A stretch of 64,000 bases of DNA from Mariniblastus sp. Lineage in GTDB: Bacteria > Planctomycetota > Planctomycetia > Pirellulales > Pirellulaceae. Location of the stretch: assembly GCA_011523945.1 (NCBI GenBank), contig WTFU01000162.1, positions 1 to 64,000 of the forward strand, given 5' to 3'. Below are positions 45,908 through 56,200 of the stretch, one piece after another (the stretch's first letter is position 1; each line of letters opens with the position of its first letter). The notes beneath the pieces are model-generated. The model saw nothing but the letters and a program-made list of their open reading frames with translations, had not been told where the DNA came from and did not search any database. Made by a program: the position numbers and the translations under genes.

Positions 45908-47707
45908 TTAGATTAGCAGAATCGCGAGGGAGAATAACAACGCTGAAGCGCAGGTGGAGAGGATTGAAAATGAAAATCGCACCCAGGGTGAGGTTAGGGC
46001 TAAAGCAGGAAGTAGAGTCGTCGACACAAAAGCGATTCGCCCCATCATAATCATCGGCATTCGGAAACCAACTGCGTCGTAAAATAGGCGTTCCAAGGGG
46101 AGCCAGACTAGCCCTAGCGCGGCGCCGCCAACGACAAGAGTTATCGTTAGGCCAAGTTTACCGGCATTTGTAGCCTTGGAATAGGTGGATGCTGTAAGGA
46201 CTGCTGGAAGAATGAATAGGTAGCTGGCCCCGTTGACGTAAATCGAGGTAAGAAAGCAGAGGCTGATCCAAAGTGCAAGGATTCCGATCAGCAGAAGCTC
46301 CGGTTTCATGAATTTTGCTGCGATAGTTGACGTAGCTCCAGCGATAGCAAAGCCTGCCGCCCAGTATCCCAGCAGAAGGGCTGTTGGATTTTGAGGCCAA
46401 TCCAGTTGCAAATGATCTTCTAAGCGAACCAGTGTTTGTAACTCAAAAGTAATAATGTATATCAAACAAATTGTTAGGGCAGGGATCGCCAGATTCGCGG
46501 TTGGAATTAGAATTGCTCGAAACCCAAGACGTGAAACAGCGTCTCGGGTTTGCATTGACTTTTTGATTCGTATCACGATTGCAAACAGGAATAAAAACAG
46601 TGCCAGCCCTGAAATGTAGATAGACCAGTTTGCCGGCCAGCGAAGAATCAATTTCCCGAAAAGATCGAAATAGACCGCTTCGCTAGTGTTCGCCGGAGGA
46701 GGAGAGTCAAATTGCTCAATTTGTGAAGAATTTAGGAGTGCACGCGTTAGCTCCAAGGCGTTGTTTCCATGGTGCTGCATACTACCGAGGTCACGATTCT
46801 TAAAATTATCGTCAGCGGTATGGTAGTACTTGACTTTACCAATGTATGCAAAGTTGTACCCATGTATACCGGCACGCTTGAGAATTGAAAAGTCCGTATC
46901 TCTAGGGAGTCGCTTGTAGACTTCGAAAAAAAGTGACGACGCAAATTTTGGGCCGCTGATCCTGTTGAAAACCGTTAGTAAGTCGTAGCTCTGGAGGCTG
47001 GTTTCAAACATACAGCTCGGCCCGCTGGTTCCGCGAGCCTCAAGGTTAATCGCAACTCCGATTTGCTGGGCGAGCGGATGTTCGGCAACAAACAGTCTGG
47101 CGCCCAGTAGGCCAAATTGGGCGTTGGGATTCCGTTCTTCTCCATCAGTAATTAAAAAAATTACCTCGCGTTCGGAGGCCGTTTCACCGGCAAGTATTCT
47201 CGCAATTTCCAGCAGCGAAGCGACTGCCACTCCGTCGTCGCTAACCCCCGGGCCGCTGGTGACTGAGTCGTAGTGTGCTACTAAAAGCAGTGGTTTTTTT
47301 GATTTAGGTGGTGGTGTAGAACGCTTGCGTCTCGCGATGATATTGGTCAGTTCAATATCCAATTGGTTAGGCAAAACGCGTTGGTTCAGACGGGGGACGG
47401 ATACAGTGCCATGCTGGAGTTCGACAGCATATCCCAGAGCTTCGAATTGGGATTTGATTTTCGTCCTTAATTCTTGGTGAGCAAGGCTCCCTGGAGGATG
47501 GGGGAGAGTGTCATCTATAATCGTTTGAAGGATGCGATCGGCGCGCTCCGCGGAGAAACTGTCCTCGGAAATAGAGCTGGGCAAAGGTGTTGGTGGCCGA
47601 TAGGCCATCACGCTGGCAAAGGCGATCGCGCTCCAAATCAACAAGGTTGTGATTAGTGGCCACGAGACAGGGCTGTGATTTTCAGGCGTGGTTGGAGCGG
47701 TGGGCAC
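45908..47707 (-). CDS. M28-family zinc aminopeptidase with membrane-spanning C-terminus
   Basis: 599 residues starting at GTG (47707). One membrane helix at 18-34, an M28 peptidase domain (about 55-330), then about eight membrane helices (350-599). All five zinc ligands are visible: H145 (VAHYDSV), D157 (GVSDDGV), E191 with catalytic E190 (TDGEERN), E223 (NLEARG) and H296 (YYHTADD). This matches the ER-Fxna-like/vacuolar Pff1-type M28 architecture with polytopic tail. It should cleave N-terminal residues of peptides outside the cytoplasm. The start is 3 bp after the tadA stop, so tadA and this gene form an operon. Confidence 0.92.
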   Translation of the reverse strand: MPTAPTTPENHSPVSWPLITTLLIWSAIAFASVMAYRPPTPLPSSISEDSFSAERADRILQTIIDDTLPHPPGSLAHQELRTKIKSQFEALGYAVELQHGTVSVPRLNQRVLPNQLDIELTNIIARRKRSTPPPKSKKPLLLVAHYDSVTSGPGVSDDGVAVASLLEIARILAGETASEREVIFLITDGEERNPNAQFGLLGARLFVAEHPLAQQIGVAINLEARGTSGPSCMFETSLQSYDLLTVFNRISGPKFASSLFFEVYKRLPRDTDFSILKRAGIHGYNFAYIGKVKYYHTADDNFKNRDLGSMQHHGNNALELTRALLNSSQIEQFDSPPPANTSEAVYFDLFGKLILRWPANWSIYISGLALFLFLFAIVIRIKKSMQTRDAVSRLGFRAILIPTANLAIPALTICLIYIITFELQTLVRLEDHLQLDWPQNPTALLLGYWAAGFAIAGATSTIAAKFMKPELLLIGILALWISLCFLTSIYVNGASYLFILPAVLTASTYSKATNAGKLGLTITLVVGGAALGLVWLPLERLFYDAVGFRMPMIMMGRIAFVSTTLLPALALTSPWVRFSFSILSTCASALLFSLAILLI

Positions 47708-47710
47708 GCT

Positions 47711-48187
47711 TTATTTTTTTCCAAGTTGACGTTTCGATTGAAAGAAATTCGTGAGGATCATACCGCACTGGGGGCCAAGGACTCCTGGAATAATCTGGGC
47801 CTGATGATTCGTGCGCGGATCCGTCAATAGTTCGTACAGTGAGTGGACGGCTCCGCCTTTCGGGTCAGATGCTCCAAAGACAACGGTGGGGATCCGTGCC
47901 TGAATAATAGCGCCCGCGCACATCGGGCAGGGTTCAAGAGTTGCGTAGAGCACGCAATCCTCCAATCGCCAATCACCGACTGCCTCGGCTGCCTGTGTGA
48001 TTGCCAGCATTTCAGCGTGGGCAGTCGGATCTCGCAATTGTTCGCATAAATTATGTGCGGCACCAATAATTCGCTGACCTTTTACAATCACAGCACCAAC
48101 TGGTACTTCATCCATTTGACTCGCTGCAATTGCCTGGTCGAACGCGAGCTTCATGAAATGCTCGTGAGGAAATATCTCAAGGTTCAT
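47711..48187 (-). CDS. tadA: tRNA-specific adenosine deaminase
   Basis: 158 residues, normal TadA length. It deaminates A34 to inosine in tRNA-Arg(ACG). Zinc site: H57-A-E59 (THAEMLA region '[16 protein letters not shown]') and P-C87-P-M-C90 in '[16 protein letters not shown]'. '[19 protein letters not shown]' and the C-terminal 'ECSALLT'-like region ('[20 protein letters not shown]') agree. It reads in the same direction as the M28 peptidase gene just downstream (3 bp), so the two are co-transcribed, although no functional link is known. Confidence 0.95.
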   Translation of the reverse strand: MNLEIFPHEHFMKLAFDQAIAASQMDEVPVGAVIVKGQRIIGAAHNLCEQLRDPTAHAEMLAITQAAEAVGDWRLEDCVLYATLEPCPMCAGAIIQARIPTVVFGASDPKGGAVHSLYELLTDPRTNHQAQIIPGVLGPQCGMILTNFFQSKRQLGKK

Positions 48188-48252
48188 AAATGTTCTTCGA
48201 TAATTGAGCGAATGCAGATTGGGCTAAAACGAACGTCTGTTTTGTTGGAGTG

Positions 48253-49020
48253 CTATTTTTTGGGAATCGAAGAAAATTTTCGGAGTTGGATGTTTTTGTA
48301 TTCCGCGACCGTCATGAAACTACAAAGCCCCATCGGTTTGCAAAGAGTAGTATCACCGCGGAGTGATATTTTTTTTCCTTTGATGTTTTTATCGACCACT
48401 TTCTCGTCGTCGATCCAGACTTGGATTGTCTCAGGTTGTACTCGAACTTTGATTTTATACCACTGGTTCTTTTCAAATTTTAAAAACGAGCAGGTGTCGT
48501 TTCGAGACGCATCTTGATCGTCGATGCAAGATAAACCGACCGTCGAACCGCCCCATCCACCTACTATCAAAGTGCAGTGCGATTTATCGACAGGGAAAGT
48601 CAGGCCGCAAAAAAAATCGATTCCGTCTGTCTTCCTTGCTTCTAACGAAATTTCGTAATTGGTTTTTGGAAGGTCATTCCGTGTCGAACTAATTCCCGTG
48701 AAAGGATCTCCCGCTTGAAGTTCAATTCGGCCTTCTTTGACTTCGCAATCTCCCTGCCCGCCGAATTCAATAGTTTCCCAATCGTCGAGCGAATTTCCAT
48801 CAAAAAGAGACGTCGGTTTGGAGGTCCATTTGGGTTCCGGTTCTTCCTCTTCCTCTTGGGTAACCTGTATTTGAGTTGAGCCTTGCTGTGTTTGAAACAG
48901 CAAAGGGGCGGGGATTGGCTTTGCTTCGGTGCTGCGGCTATTGCCGCAGGCGAGAAGAAGTAAGACAGATAGGATCGGGCAAAAACCTTGAATTAAGTTC
49001 ATAGTGAAAACGATCTTCAT
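48253..49020 (-). CDS. DUF1080 (3-keto-disaccharide hydrolase fold) putative lipoprotein
   Basis: 255 residues from the ATG at 49020; ATG at 49002 is an alternative and the frame extends to 49101 without adding useful sequence. A lipobox LLLLAC ends at C25. After an acidic linker (QVTQEEEEEPEPKW) comes a jelly-roll DUF1080 domain: 'PTSLFDGNSLDDWETIEFGG', 'CEVKEGRIELQAGDPFTGI', 'YEISLEARKTDGIDFFCGL', 'VGGWGGSTVGLSCID', 'WYKIKVRVQPETIQVWIDDE'. The fold is that of concanavalin-like glycan-binding or hydrolase proteins; some members cleave 3-keto-glycosides. Here either activity or binding is possible. Planctomycetes have many copies. Confidence 0.85.
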   Translation of the reverse strand: MKIVFTMNLIQGFCPILSVLLLLACGNSRSTEAKPIPAPLLFQTQQGSTQIQVTQEEEEEPEPKWTSKPTSLFDGNSLDDWETIEFGGQGDCEVKEGRIELQAGDPFTGISSTRNDLPKTNYEISLEARKTDGIDFFCGLTFPVDKSHCTLIVGGWGGSTVGLSCIDDQDASRNDTCSFLKFEKNQWYKIKVRVQPETIQVWIDDEKVVDKNIKGKKISLRGDTTLCKPMGLCSFMTVAEYKNIQLRKFSSIPKK

Positions 49021-49196
49021 TAAGCGTGCCCCAGGGTTGAATCGGTTTCGGCTGGATTGGTTCGAATTACAGCGCTCCCTTAATATAACCGCGGGTTTCA
49101 CGTATGAAAACCGAATTGTGCTGTCGGCGTTAGGAGTCCTGCGAGAAATTAGATTTGCGATATAATGAAATAAAATCTTTACGGAAAGTTGATCGG

Positions 49197-50153
49197 ATGC
49201 AAATTCAGTGGTTCCCCGGGCATATGCACAAGGCGCGGGTTCAAATAAAGGAAACCCTTCCCAAAGTTGATCTTGTCATCGAAGTATTGGATGCCCGAAT
49301 TCCGTACAGCAGTGAAAACCCCATGCTGGCCGAATTGAGAGGGGATACACCTTGCTTAAAAATACTAAACAAAGCTGATTTGGCGGATCCTGATTTGGTG
49401 AAGGTCTGGTTAACGTTTTTTGAACAACAAAAGGGAATCAAAGCTCGGCCAACAAGCACCGAAGATCGGGGGTCGATTCGGCAGTTGACTCCGTTAATGT
49501 CTCAGATGCTTCCTGAAAAAGGAGAAGGGAAGACGATCACGACGATGATTGCTGGAATCCCCAATGTTGGGAAATCTACTATCATTAACATTTTGGCAAA
49601 TAAGAAAGTTGCAAAGACGGGGAATGAGCCGGCGGTTACCAAAGGGCAGCAACGTATTAACATTGGTGATGGCGTGACTCTGCTGGATACTCCCGGTGTT
49701 CTTTGGCCAAACGTAGAGAATATTTACAGCGGTTATCGATTGGCGACGATTGGCTCGATCAAAGAAACGGCGATGGATTATGCGGATGCCGCCTTCTTTT
49801 CCGCTGAATTCATGCTCAAGCACTATCATGCACGATTGGTAGAACGGTACGGGATGGACACTGTCCCGAACACCGCGATGGAGTTCATCGAGGAATTGGG
49901 TAGGAAACGCGGTTGTTTGCGAAAAGCTGGAATTGTTGATATCGACCGCGCTTCAAAGATTTTTGTGACGGAGTTGAGGGCAGGGAAGTTAGGCGCATTG
50001 ACGCTCGAAACGCCGGAAATGATGGTGTTGGAAAAAGCGGCAACTGTCGAACGTATTGCCGCGAAAGAAAAGGAAAAAGCCGCAAACGCAAAGAAAAGGA
50101 AAGTTGCGTTTAAAGAAAAGAATAAAGCAAAAAATCGAAAAAGGAATCGTTGA
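49197..50153 (+). CDS. rbgA: Ribosome biogenesis GTPase YlqF/RbgA
   Basis: 318 residues from the ATG at 49197 (GGAAAG 8 nt upstream, and the family start MQIQWFPGHMHKAR). A circularly permuted GTPase: G4 NKAD (58-61) comes before G1 'GIPNVGKSTI' (120-129), G2/G3 'PAVTKGQQR' and DTPGVLWP (164-171). It assists late assembly of the 50S subunit. The C-terminal helical domain ends in a very basic tail (about 285-318, Lys/Arg-rich), longer than in Bacillus and probably an RNA-binding extension. A TATAAT box at 49161-49166 lies 36 bp upstream. Confidence 0.95.
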   Translation: MQIQWFPGHMHKARVQIKETLPKVDLVIEVLDARIPYSSENPMLAELRGDTPCLKILNKADLADPDLVKVWLTFFEQQKGIKARPTSTEDRGSIRQLTPLMSQMLPEKGEGKTITTMIAGIPNVGKSTIINILANKKVAKTGNEPAVTKGQQRINIGDGVTLLDTPGVLWPNVENIYSGYRLATIGSIKETAMDYADAAFFSAEFMLKHYHARLVERYGMDTVPNTAMEFIEELGRKRGCLRKAGIVDIDRASKIFVTELRAGKLGALTLETPEMMVLEKAATVERIAAKEKEKAANAKKRKVAFKEKNKAKNRKRNR

Positions 50154-50295
50154 TTTCCGCATTACTTTGCCCCGTGACAGTTGAGAATTTTAAAAAAAGG
50201 GCGAAGCATTTTGTGGGCGTGACCAAACGTGTCACTTGGCGCGAGTAGCTTAAATGAACTGAAAAAATAGGAAGCCTCCGAGGGATTGGACAGAC

Positions 50296-53274
50296 GTGCC
50301 GAACCAAGAAACAAGCTCTGATATTGATGTAAATTCCAGCGATGCCCGGGTGTTTTTGGGTTTTGAGAGGCCCCCGCTAGTGAGCGCGGCGGAGTGGTTG
50401 CTGAATCGTTTCCAGTTGGAATTGCCGGGGGAAGATCGGTTCGATTTGTCGAATGTAATTGTGGTTGTTCCCACAATGCGAGCACAGAATCGATTGCTCC
50501 AATTGTTGGTAACGCAGGTCGAAAGACGCGGCGGGTTGTTTACACCCCCGCGAATCACAACGCTCGGACAGTTGCCCGAGTTTTTGTACACCGCGGCGAA
50601 GCCATTGGCTTCTGATTTGACCCAGCAAATCGCTTGGACGAAAGTTTTAGAACAGTCATCGGAAGCTCAGATTGAGTGTTTAACAGGTCGAGACGACATC
50701 GAGGAAGGCTATGACTGGAGGCCAATGGCTACTCTTGTCTCCAGCCTGCACGCGAGGTTGGCCAATGATATTTGGAGCTTTAGCAGTGTCTCACGAGAAG
50801 TTAAGAATCATAAAGGCTTTCTGAAGGAAGAGGCTGCACGCTGGGAAGTTCTTAGCGATTTGCAAACACGCTATTACAAGATCCTCGGTGAAGTTGATTT
50901 GTGGGATAAACAGGCTGCTCGCAATTTTGCAGCCGCAGGTTTGATGAAGGCGAATGAGCTCCGCTGCCAAACGGATTTTGACATCGTTCTTGTGGGAACG
51001 GCAGATATTAATCGTTCCGTCGCGGAGATGCTTAAGCAGATTCAAACATTGAATTCAAAACAGGTTTCAGTCTTAGTGGCTGCTCCAACTTCAATGGCCG
51101 ATGCGTTTGATGAAATCGGTTCGCTGGAAACTGGCTATTGGGTTGACCATGTCGTCGATTTTTCTGATGAGAAGATTCTTGTTGCTGATCAGCCTGCTGA
51201 TCAGGCGGAAGGAGCCGCAAGTTTCATCACGAATCTATCATTTGAGGTGTCTGCCGACGAGATTTCGATTGGCGTACCCGATCCAACAATTATTCCTCAG
51301 TTAGAGAGAGCTTTAAATTCAGTCGAACTCAAGCATCGGAATCTTGCAGGCGTTGAATTGACCCATACGAGTCCCGTTCGTTTATTGTTGGCATGTCGAG
51401 ATTATCTCGAAAATCAAAGTTATACAAATTTTGCTGCTTTGGTTCGACATCCAGATTTGTACCGCTGGCTTTGTAGCCGGGTAGAGGATGATGGATGGCT
51501 TCAATCGCTTAATGACTATCAAAATAATAATCTTCCCAGTATGTTGGGTTTACTTGAAGTCGATGCATTCGGCATTCCGGAGTTGATTGCCACAACCTTT
51601 GATCCAGCGGATGATGGAGCCGAAAAGCGAGCGGTTCGACTCTCTGATTCAACACGAATTCTAAATAAAGTTCACCAAGCATTATCGGAAATACTAGGTT
51701 CCCTGGCCGGCGGTGAAGATGCCAAAGTGCGTCCTATTGCTGAGTGGGGGGAACCTTGGATTAGGTTTCTTCAGCAGATTTACGGTGAATTCGAATCTGA
51801 TCGACAAGATGTGGTTGGGTTGAAAACATTACGGGCTTGCGAAGCCGTGTGTGTTGCACTCGCGGGGCAAAAGGCAGTACCTGTGCAATTTGGAATTCAA
51901 GTTTCTGCGAATGAATCTCTTACCTGGGCTTTGGAGTCTGCTGCTGAACATCGTGTGGTCGAGTCGCCTGATCCTGAATCGATTGAACTTGCGGGGTGGC
52001 TGGATCTGGCATTGGATGATGCGCCGGTCATGGTAATCACTAGCGTGAATGATGAATTCGTGCCCACCTCGGAAGTTGGACATCAGTTCCTGCCGAATGA
52101 ATTGTGTAAAGAATTGAAAATCCTCGATAATGACCGACGCTACGCACGCGACGCTTATGCATTGACGGTTATTTCATCTGTACGAGAAAACCTCTTATTG
52201 ATTGCCGGACGTCGGTCCAGCAGTGGCGAGCCGAGGCGGCCGAGTCGGTTGTTATTTACGGATTCGTTGACATCTGCGCGGCGTGCGAAAGCGTTTTTTG
52301 ATTATGGTGGAAATCCAGAATCCAAGCTTTGGATTACTTCGCAAAGTGATTTTCCAAGCGGGCAACAGATAGCTATTCCTGTGCCTGACGCTGCAGTGCC
52401 CAAAAATATATCAGTGACGAAGTTTAAGGACTTCATTCAGTGTCCCTATCGTTTCTACCTTAAACACATCATGCGGTTGCAAGCCACGGATGATGAGTGG
52501 CGCGAGCTTAGCGGCGGTACATTCGGGGATTTGGCTCACAATGTTCTCGAAGCATTCGGGAAGAGCGATGTTCGAGATACAACCGATGAATCACGGATTC
52601 GAGATTTCCTCTTTGATAAGCTAAATGAAATGGTGGCGTTTCAATTTGCTGGTTCCCGGTTACCGGCGGTTCGTATTCAAGTCGAGCAGTTACGACTTAG
52701 GTTTGAGCGATTCGCTCAGAAGCAAGCGGAAGTGCGACGTGATGGCTGGCGGATTGTCAGCACGGAAGAACATCTTTTCCACGAATTTGAAGTCGATGGT
52801 ACACCCTTCGTAATCAATGGAAAAATAGATCGCGTGGATCAGCATGAAATCTCCGGTCAGATTGCTGTTTGGGATTACAAGACGTCCGATCGCGGGGATC
52901 CTCCTGAAAAAGTTCACTACGCAAAACGCAAACAGGAATGGAAAGATCTGCAATTGCCCCTTTACCGGCACCTCGTCAAGGAAGTGGCTGCAGTGGCGGG
53001 AGCTGATTTTTCCAATGTGGCGATGGGATACGTGTTGCTGGCCAAGAATTTGGACGAGGTGGGATTCCATTCAGCAGAGTGGGAGCCGGAGATTTTAGCG
53101 ACAGCCGATGAGAAGGCCCGTGAAATTATCCGCAAGATTCGATTGGGTGAATATGAAATGAGTGAAAAACCACCATTGTATTCCGAAGATTTTGCCGGTA
53201 TCTGTCAGGATTTTGTGTTTGAAAAAGCTGATTCGCCTGGAGAGCAGATCGATACGGGAGAAATGCCATGGTAG
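50296..53274 (+). CDS. addB: AddB-like subunit of a RecBCD/AddAB-type helicase-nuclease
   Basis: 992 residues from a GTG at 50296. The N-terminal part is a degenerate superfamily 1 helicase-like region; 'VIVVVPTMRAQNRLLQLLVT' matches AddB, but the usual N-terminal Walker A is not visible. The C-terminal third is a PD-(D/E)XK nuclease: 'VTKFKDFIQCPYRFYLKHIM', 'FGDLAHNVLEAF', KIDRVD and D860-Y-K862 in VWDYKTSD with 'DLQLPLYRHLV'. AddB of Bacillus holds a [4Fe-4S] cluster with one Cys before and three after the nuclease; here only C716 and one late Cys (GICQDF) remain, so the cluster is probably missing. It works with AddA in double-strand-break end resection. Confidence 0.88.
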   Translation: MPNQETSSDIDVNSSDARVFLGFERPPLVSAAEWLLNRFQLELPGEDRFDLSNVIVVVPTMRAQNRLLQLLVTQVERRGGLFTPPRITTLGQLPEFLYTAAKPLASDLTQQIAWTKVLEQSSEAQIECLTGRDDIEEGYDWRPMATLVSSLHARLANDIWSFSSVSREVKNHKGFLKEEAARWEVLSDLQTRYYKILGEVDLWDKQAARNFAAAGLMKANELRCQTDFDIVLVGTADINRSVAEMLKQIQTLNSKQVSVLVAAPTSMADAFDEIGSLETGYWVDHVVDFSDEKILVADQPADQAEGAASFITNLSFEVSADEISIGVPDPTIIPQLERALNSVELKHRNLAGVELTHTSPVRLLLACRDYLENQSYTNFAALVRHPDLYRWLCSRVEDDGWLQSLNDYQNNNLPSMLGLLEVDAFGIPELIATTFDPADDGAEKRAVRLSDSTRILNKVHQALSEILGSLAGGEDAKVRPIAEWGEPWIRFLQQIYGEFESDRQDVVGLKTLRACEAVCVALAGQKAVPVQFGIQVSANESLTWALESAAEHRVVESPDPESIELAGWLDLALDDAPVMVITSVNDEFVPTSEVGHQFLPNELCKELKILDNDRRYARDAYALTVISSVRENLLLIAGRRSSSGEPRRPSRLLFTDSLTSARRAKAFFDYGGNPESKLWITSQSDFPSGQQIAIPVPDAAVPKNISVTKFKDFIQCPYRFYLKHIMRLQATDDEWRELSGGTFGDLAHNVLEAFGKSDVRDTTDESRIRDFLFDKLNEMVAFQFAGSRLPAVRIQVEQLRLRFERFAQKQAEVRRDGWRIVSTEEHLFHEFEVDGTPFVINGKIDRVDQHEISGQIAVWDYKTSDRGDPPEKVHYAKRKQEWKDLQLPLYRHLVKEVAAVAGADFSNVAMGYVLLAKNLDEVGFHSAEWEPEILATADEKAREIIRKIRLGEYEMSEKPPLYSEDFAGICQDFVFEKADSPGEQIDTGEMPW

Positions 53275-56200
53275 GTGACACCATCTTACGTGAATTAGAA
53301 GGGCAATTTCCCAACGAAGTCATTCGCGCGTCGGCGGGGACAGGGAAAACATTTGCGCTTTCCAATCGATATCTAAAACTATTGGCTTCGGGGGTTGATT
53401 GTCAGTCAATTCTGGCGACCACGTTTACCAAGAAAGGCGCGGGGGAAATCCTCGATCGAATTATCGGACGTCTTTCTGATGCAGCGCTCGACGATTCTGC
53501 TGCTGCGAAATTGACATCAGAACTTGACTGGGAAATTAGTCAGGCGAGAGCCAAAAATATATTGCATGAGTTGCTTAAAAATCTTCATCGATTAGAGATC
53601 AGCACGCTCGATAGTTTTTTCAATCGCGTGGCCAAAGCGTTTTCCCTTGAATTGCGTTTGCCACCCAATTGGGAAATTGTGGAGGAGCAGGAAATAAATC
53701 GTATGAAGGATCGGGCGATTCAGGCAGTTTTGCGAAATGATTCGGTCGTCGATTTACTCCATATGCTGAACAAAGGTGAAGCAACTCGTCGAGTAGCATC
53801 CATGGTTCGAGAAACCGTGGATCAGATTTACGAAATTTATCGGGAGACGGGCCCTGAACCCTGGTCGAAAATTCCAGCTTCAGGAAAGTTGTTAAGTCGC
53901 GAAGAATTGGACGCATTGATTCTCAAGATGGAGTCGCTCGATGCGGGTGGAAAACAACTTACTAAACACTGGGGGGTGGTTACTGAATTCGTGAAATCGG
54001 AAGAGTGGGACAAATTTATCGCGAATACTTCTTTTCAGAATATGCTCAAAGGCGAACCAAAGTATTCTCGGACGAAATTGCCAAGTGAAATCGTGGAGGT
54101 TTATAGTTTACTGATCCCTCACTGTCGAGCCTTCGTTTGTCAGCGTTTGAGGATGCAAAATGAGGCGATTTGTAAGTTGCTTGCAGCCTATGGCCAATTG
54201 ATCGAGGCCGAAAAAAATCGCACTGGCAACTTGAGATTTCAGGATGTTACCGAGAGGTTGCAGGAGTTTGTCGCGGCCTGGGATGCGGACAGATTGTCAT
54301 TTCGCCTCGACAGTCAGGTGCATCATTTGCTGCTCGATGAGTTTCAAGATACTTCACTCGGGCAGTGGAATGTCATTCGGCCGTTTGCCAAAAAAGTTAC
54401 CGAAGATTCCGATTCGCTCAAATCATTCTTTTGTGTCGGTGATCTCAAGCAAGCTATTTTTGGTTGGCGTGGAGGAATTGCCGAGATCTTTGATTTAGTG
54501 GATCAGCAACTGCCCAATCTAAAATCAGATAGCCTTTCTAAAAGCTGGAGAAGTTCTCAACCGCTGATCGATATGGTCAATCAGGTTTTTAGGAATGTGA
54601 AACAGTATTCATGCGGCGATGAGTTAATTAAAAAGGAAATCTGCCGTTGGTCCAGTAAGTTTGAAGAACACACGACTGCGCGGGACGAGTTGCGTGGATA
54701 CGTTACCGTTGAAATGGCTGCAGATTGCGCTGAGAGCGCGAAACGTTTTGTTGACAGCAAAGACAAAATTCGTAATCAAAATATGATCCATCGAACCGTT
54801 GAGCGAATACAGCAATTGGATAATGACCTGCCTGCGCATCACAGTATCGGTGTGATTGCACGAACCAATGATCAAGTATCTGATTTGATTTTTGAGCTTC
54901 AGCAGGCCGGGGTTCCCGCCAGTGAGGAGGGAGGGGGGCGTTTGACAGATTCGGCTGCGGTCGAAGCTGTGTTAGCTGTGATGAAATTAGCGGATCATCC
55001 CGATGATAGCGTCGCACGTTTTCACTTATCGCACTCGCCGCTTGCGGACTACTTGGGTTTGGCACCAGAAACGAGAGAAAACCGACGGGAGAATATCATT
55101 GCGGCAAGAGAGGCGGCTGTAATGGTTCGCGAAGAGTTGGTCAATTTAGGTTATGGGCCTACCGTCGAGATAATTGCAAAACGTCTCGCTGAATACTGTA
55201 CACGCCGTGAAATATTCCGACTGCAGCAATTGGTTCGTGTGGCTTATGATTGTCCTTCGGATGATCCTCAATGGTTGCTCCGGCCCACCAGATTTGTTGC
55301 TTTTGTACGCGACGAAGTAAAGGTGAGTGATCAAAGTTCAGCCCGTGTGCGTGTGATGACGGTTCACAAAGCCAAGGGGCTCGAGTTTGATGCGGTGGTG
55401 TTACCAATTAGTTGTTCTTCGCGGGGATGGGCCGGACAAACACCAACGGTAGTGGCTGGTCGTGATGAACCGACTGCACCGATCAGCGTGGCGACGCGTT
55501 ATATGGGGTCAGAGTTACGGAAGCTTCTTCCCGAGGCTATACAAGAGTTGTTTGATAATGATCGCCGACAGACGATTCGTGAGTCGCTGTGCGTGCTTTA
55601 TGTCGCGTTGACCCGCGGAGTGCATGCAACGCATATCATTCTCTCCCACGGTGCTAAGCCGGAGCACAAATCTTCCGCTGGAATTTTGTTATCGACGCTG
55701 TGTCCGGCGGTTGAGCGGGCTGAAGGCGTTCTGTATCAGCACGGTGAGGCGGATTGGTATTCATCCTCAAGTGAGGTGGTTGAAGTCGATGCATATCAAT
55801 TAGCGGACTTCTATCCTCCGGAGAATTGGATTGCTCAAAAGGGAGTCGTCAGTTCTGGGCAGCGATCCGGACGTGGGCAGCGGCGTGTATTGCCCTCTCA
55901 AGTCGAGAATGGCTCAAAGATAAATGCGAGTTCTTTTTTTAACTCAATTTTGAATGAAAAATCGATGCAACGAGGGTCGCTGTTGCATGCTTGCTTTGAG
56001 CAGGTTGGTTGGCTCGATGAAAAAGTTCCTACGCGTGAAAAGCTGGAAAACCATCTCAAGGCTTTGAACGCAGAGTTGGTAGACATAGATGGGGTGATTG
56101 ACGAGTTTTTTGAAGTATTAAAAAGTGATAATATTTCAAACTTGCTGTCTCGTAGAACCTATCAGGAGTCTTACTTGATGGAGTTTGCGGGAGCGGGCGA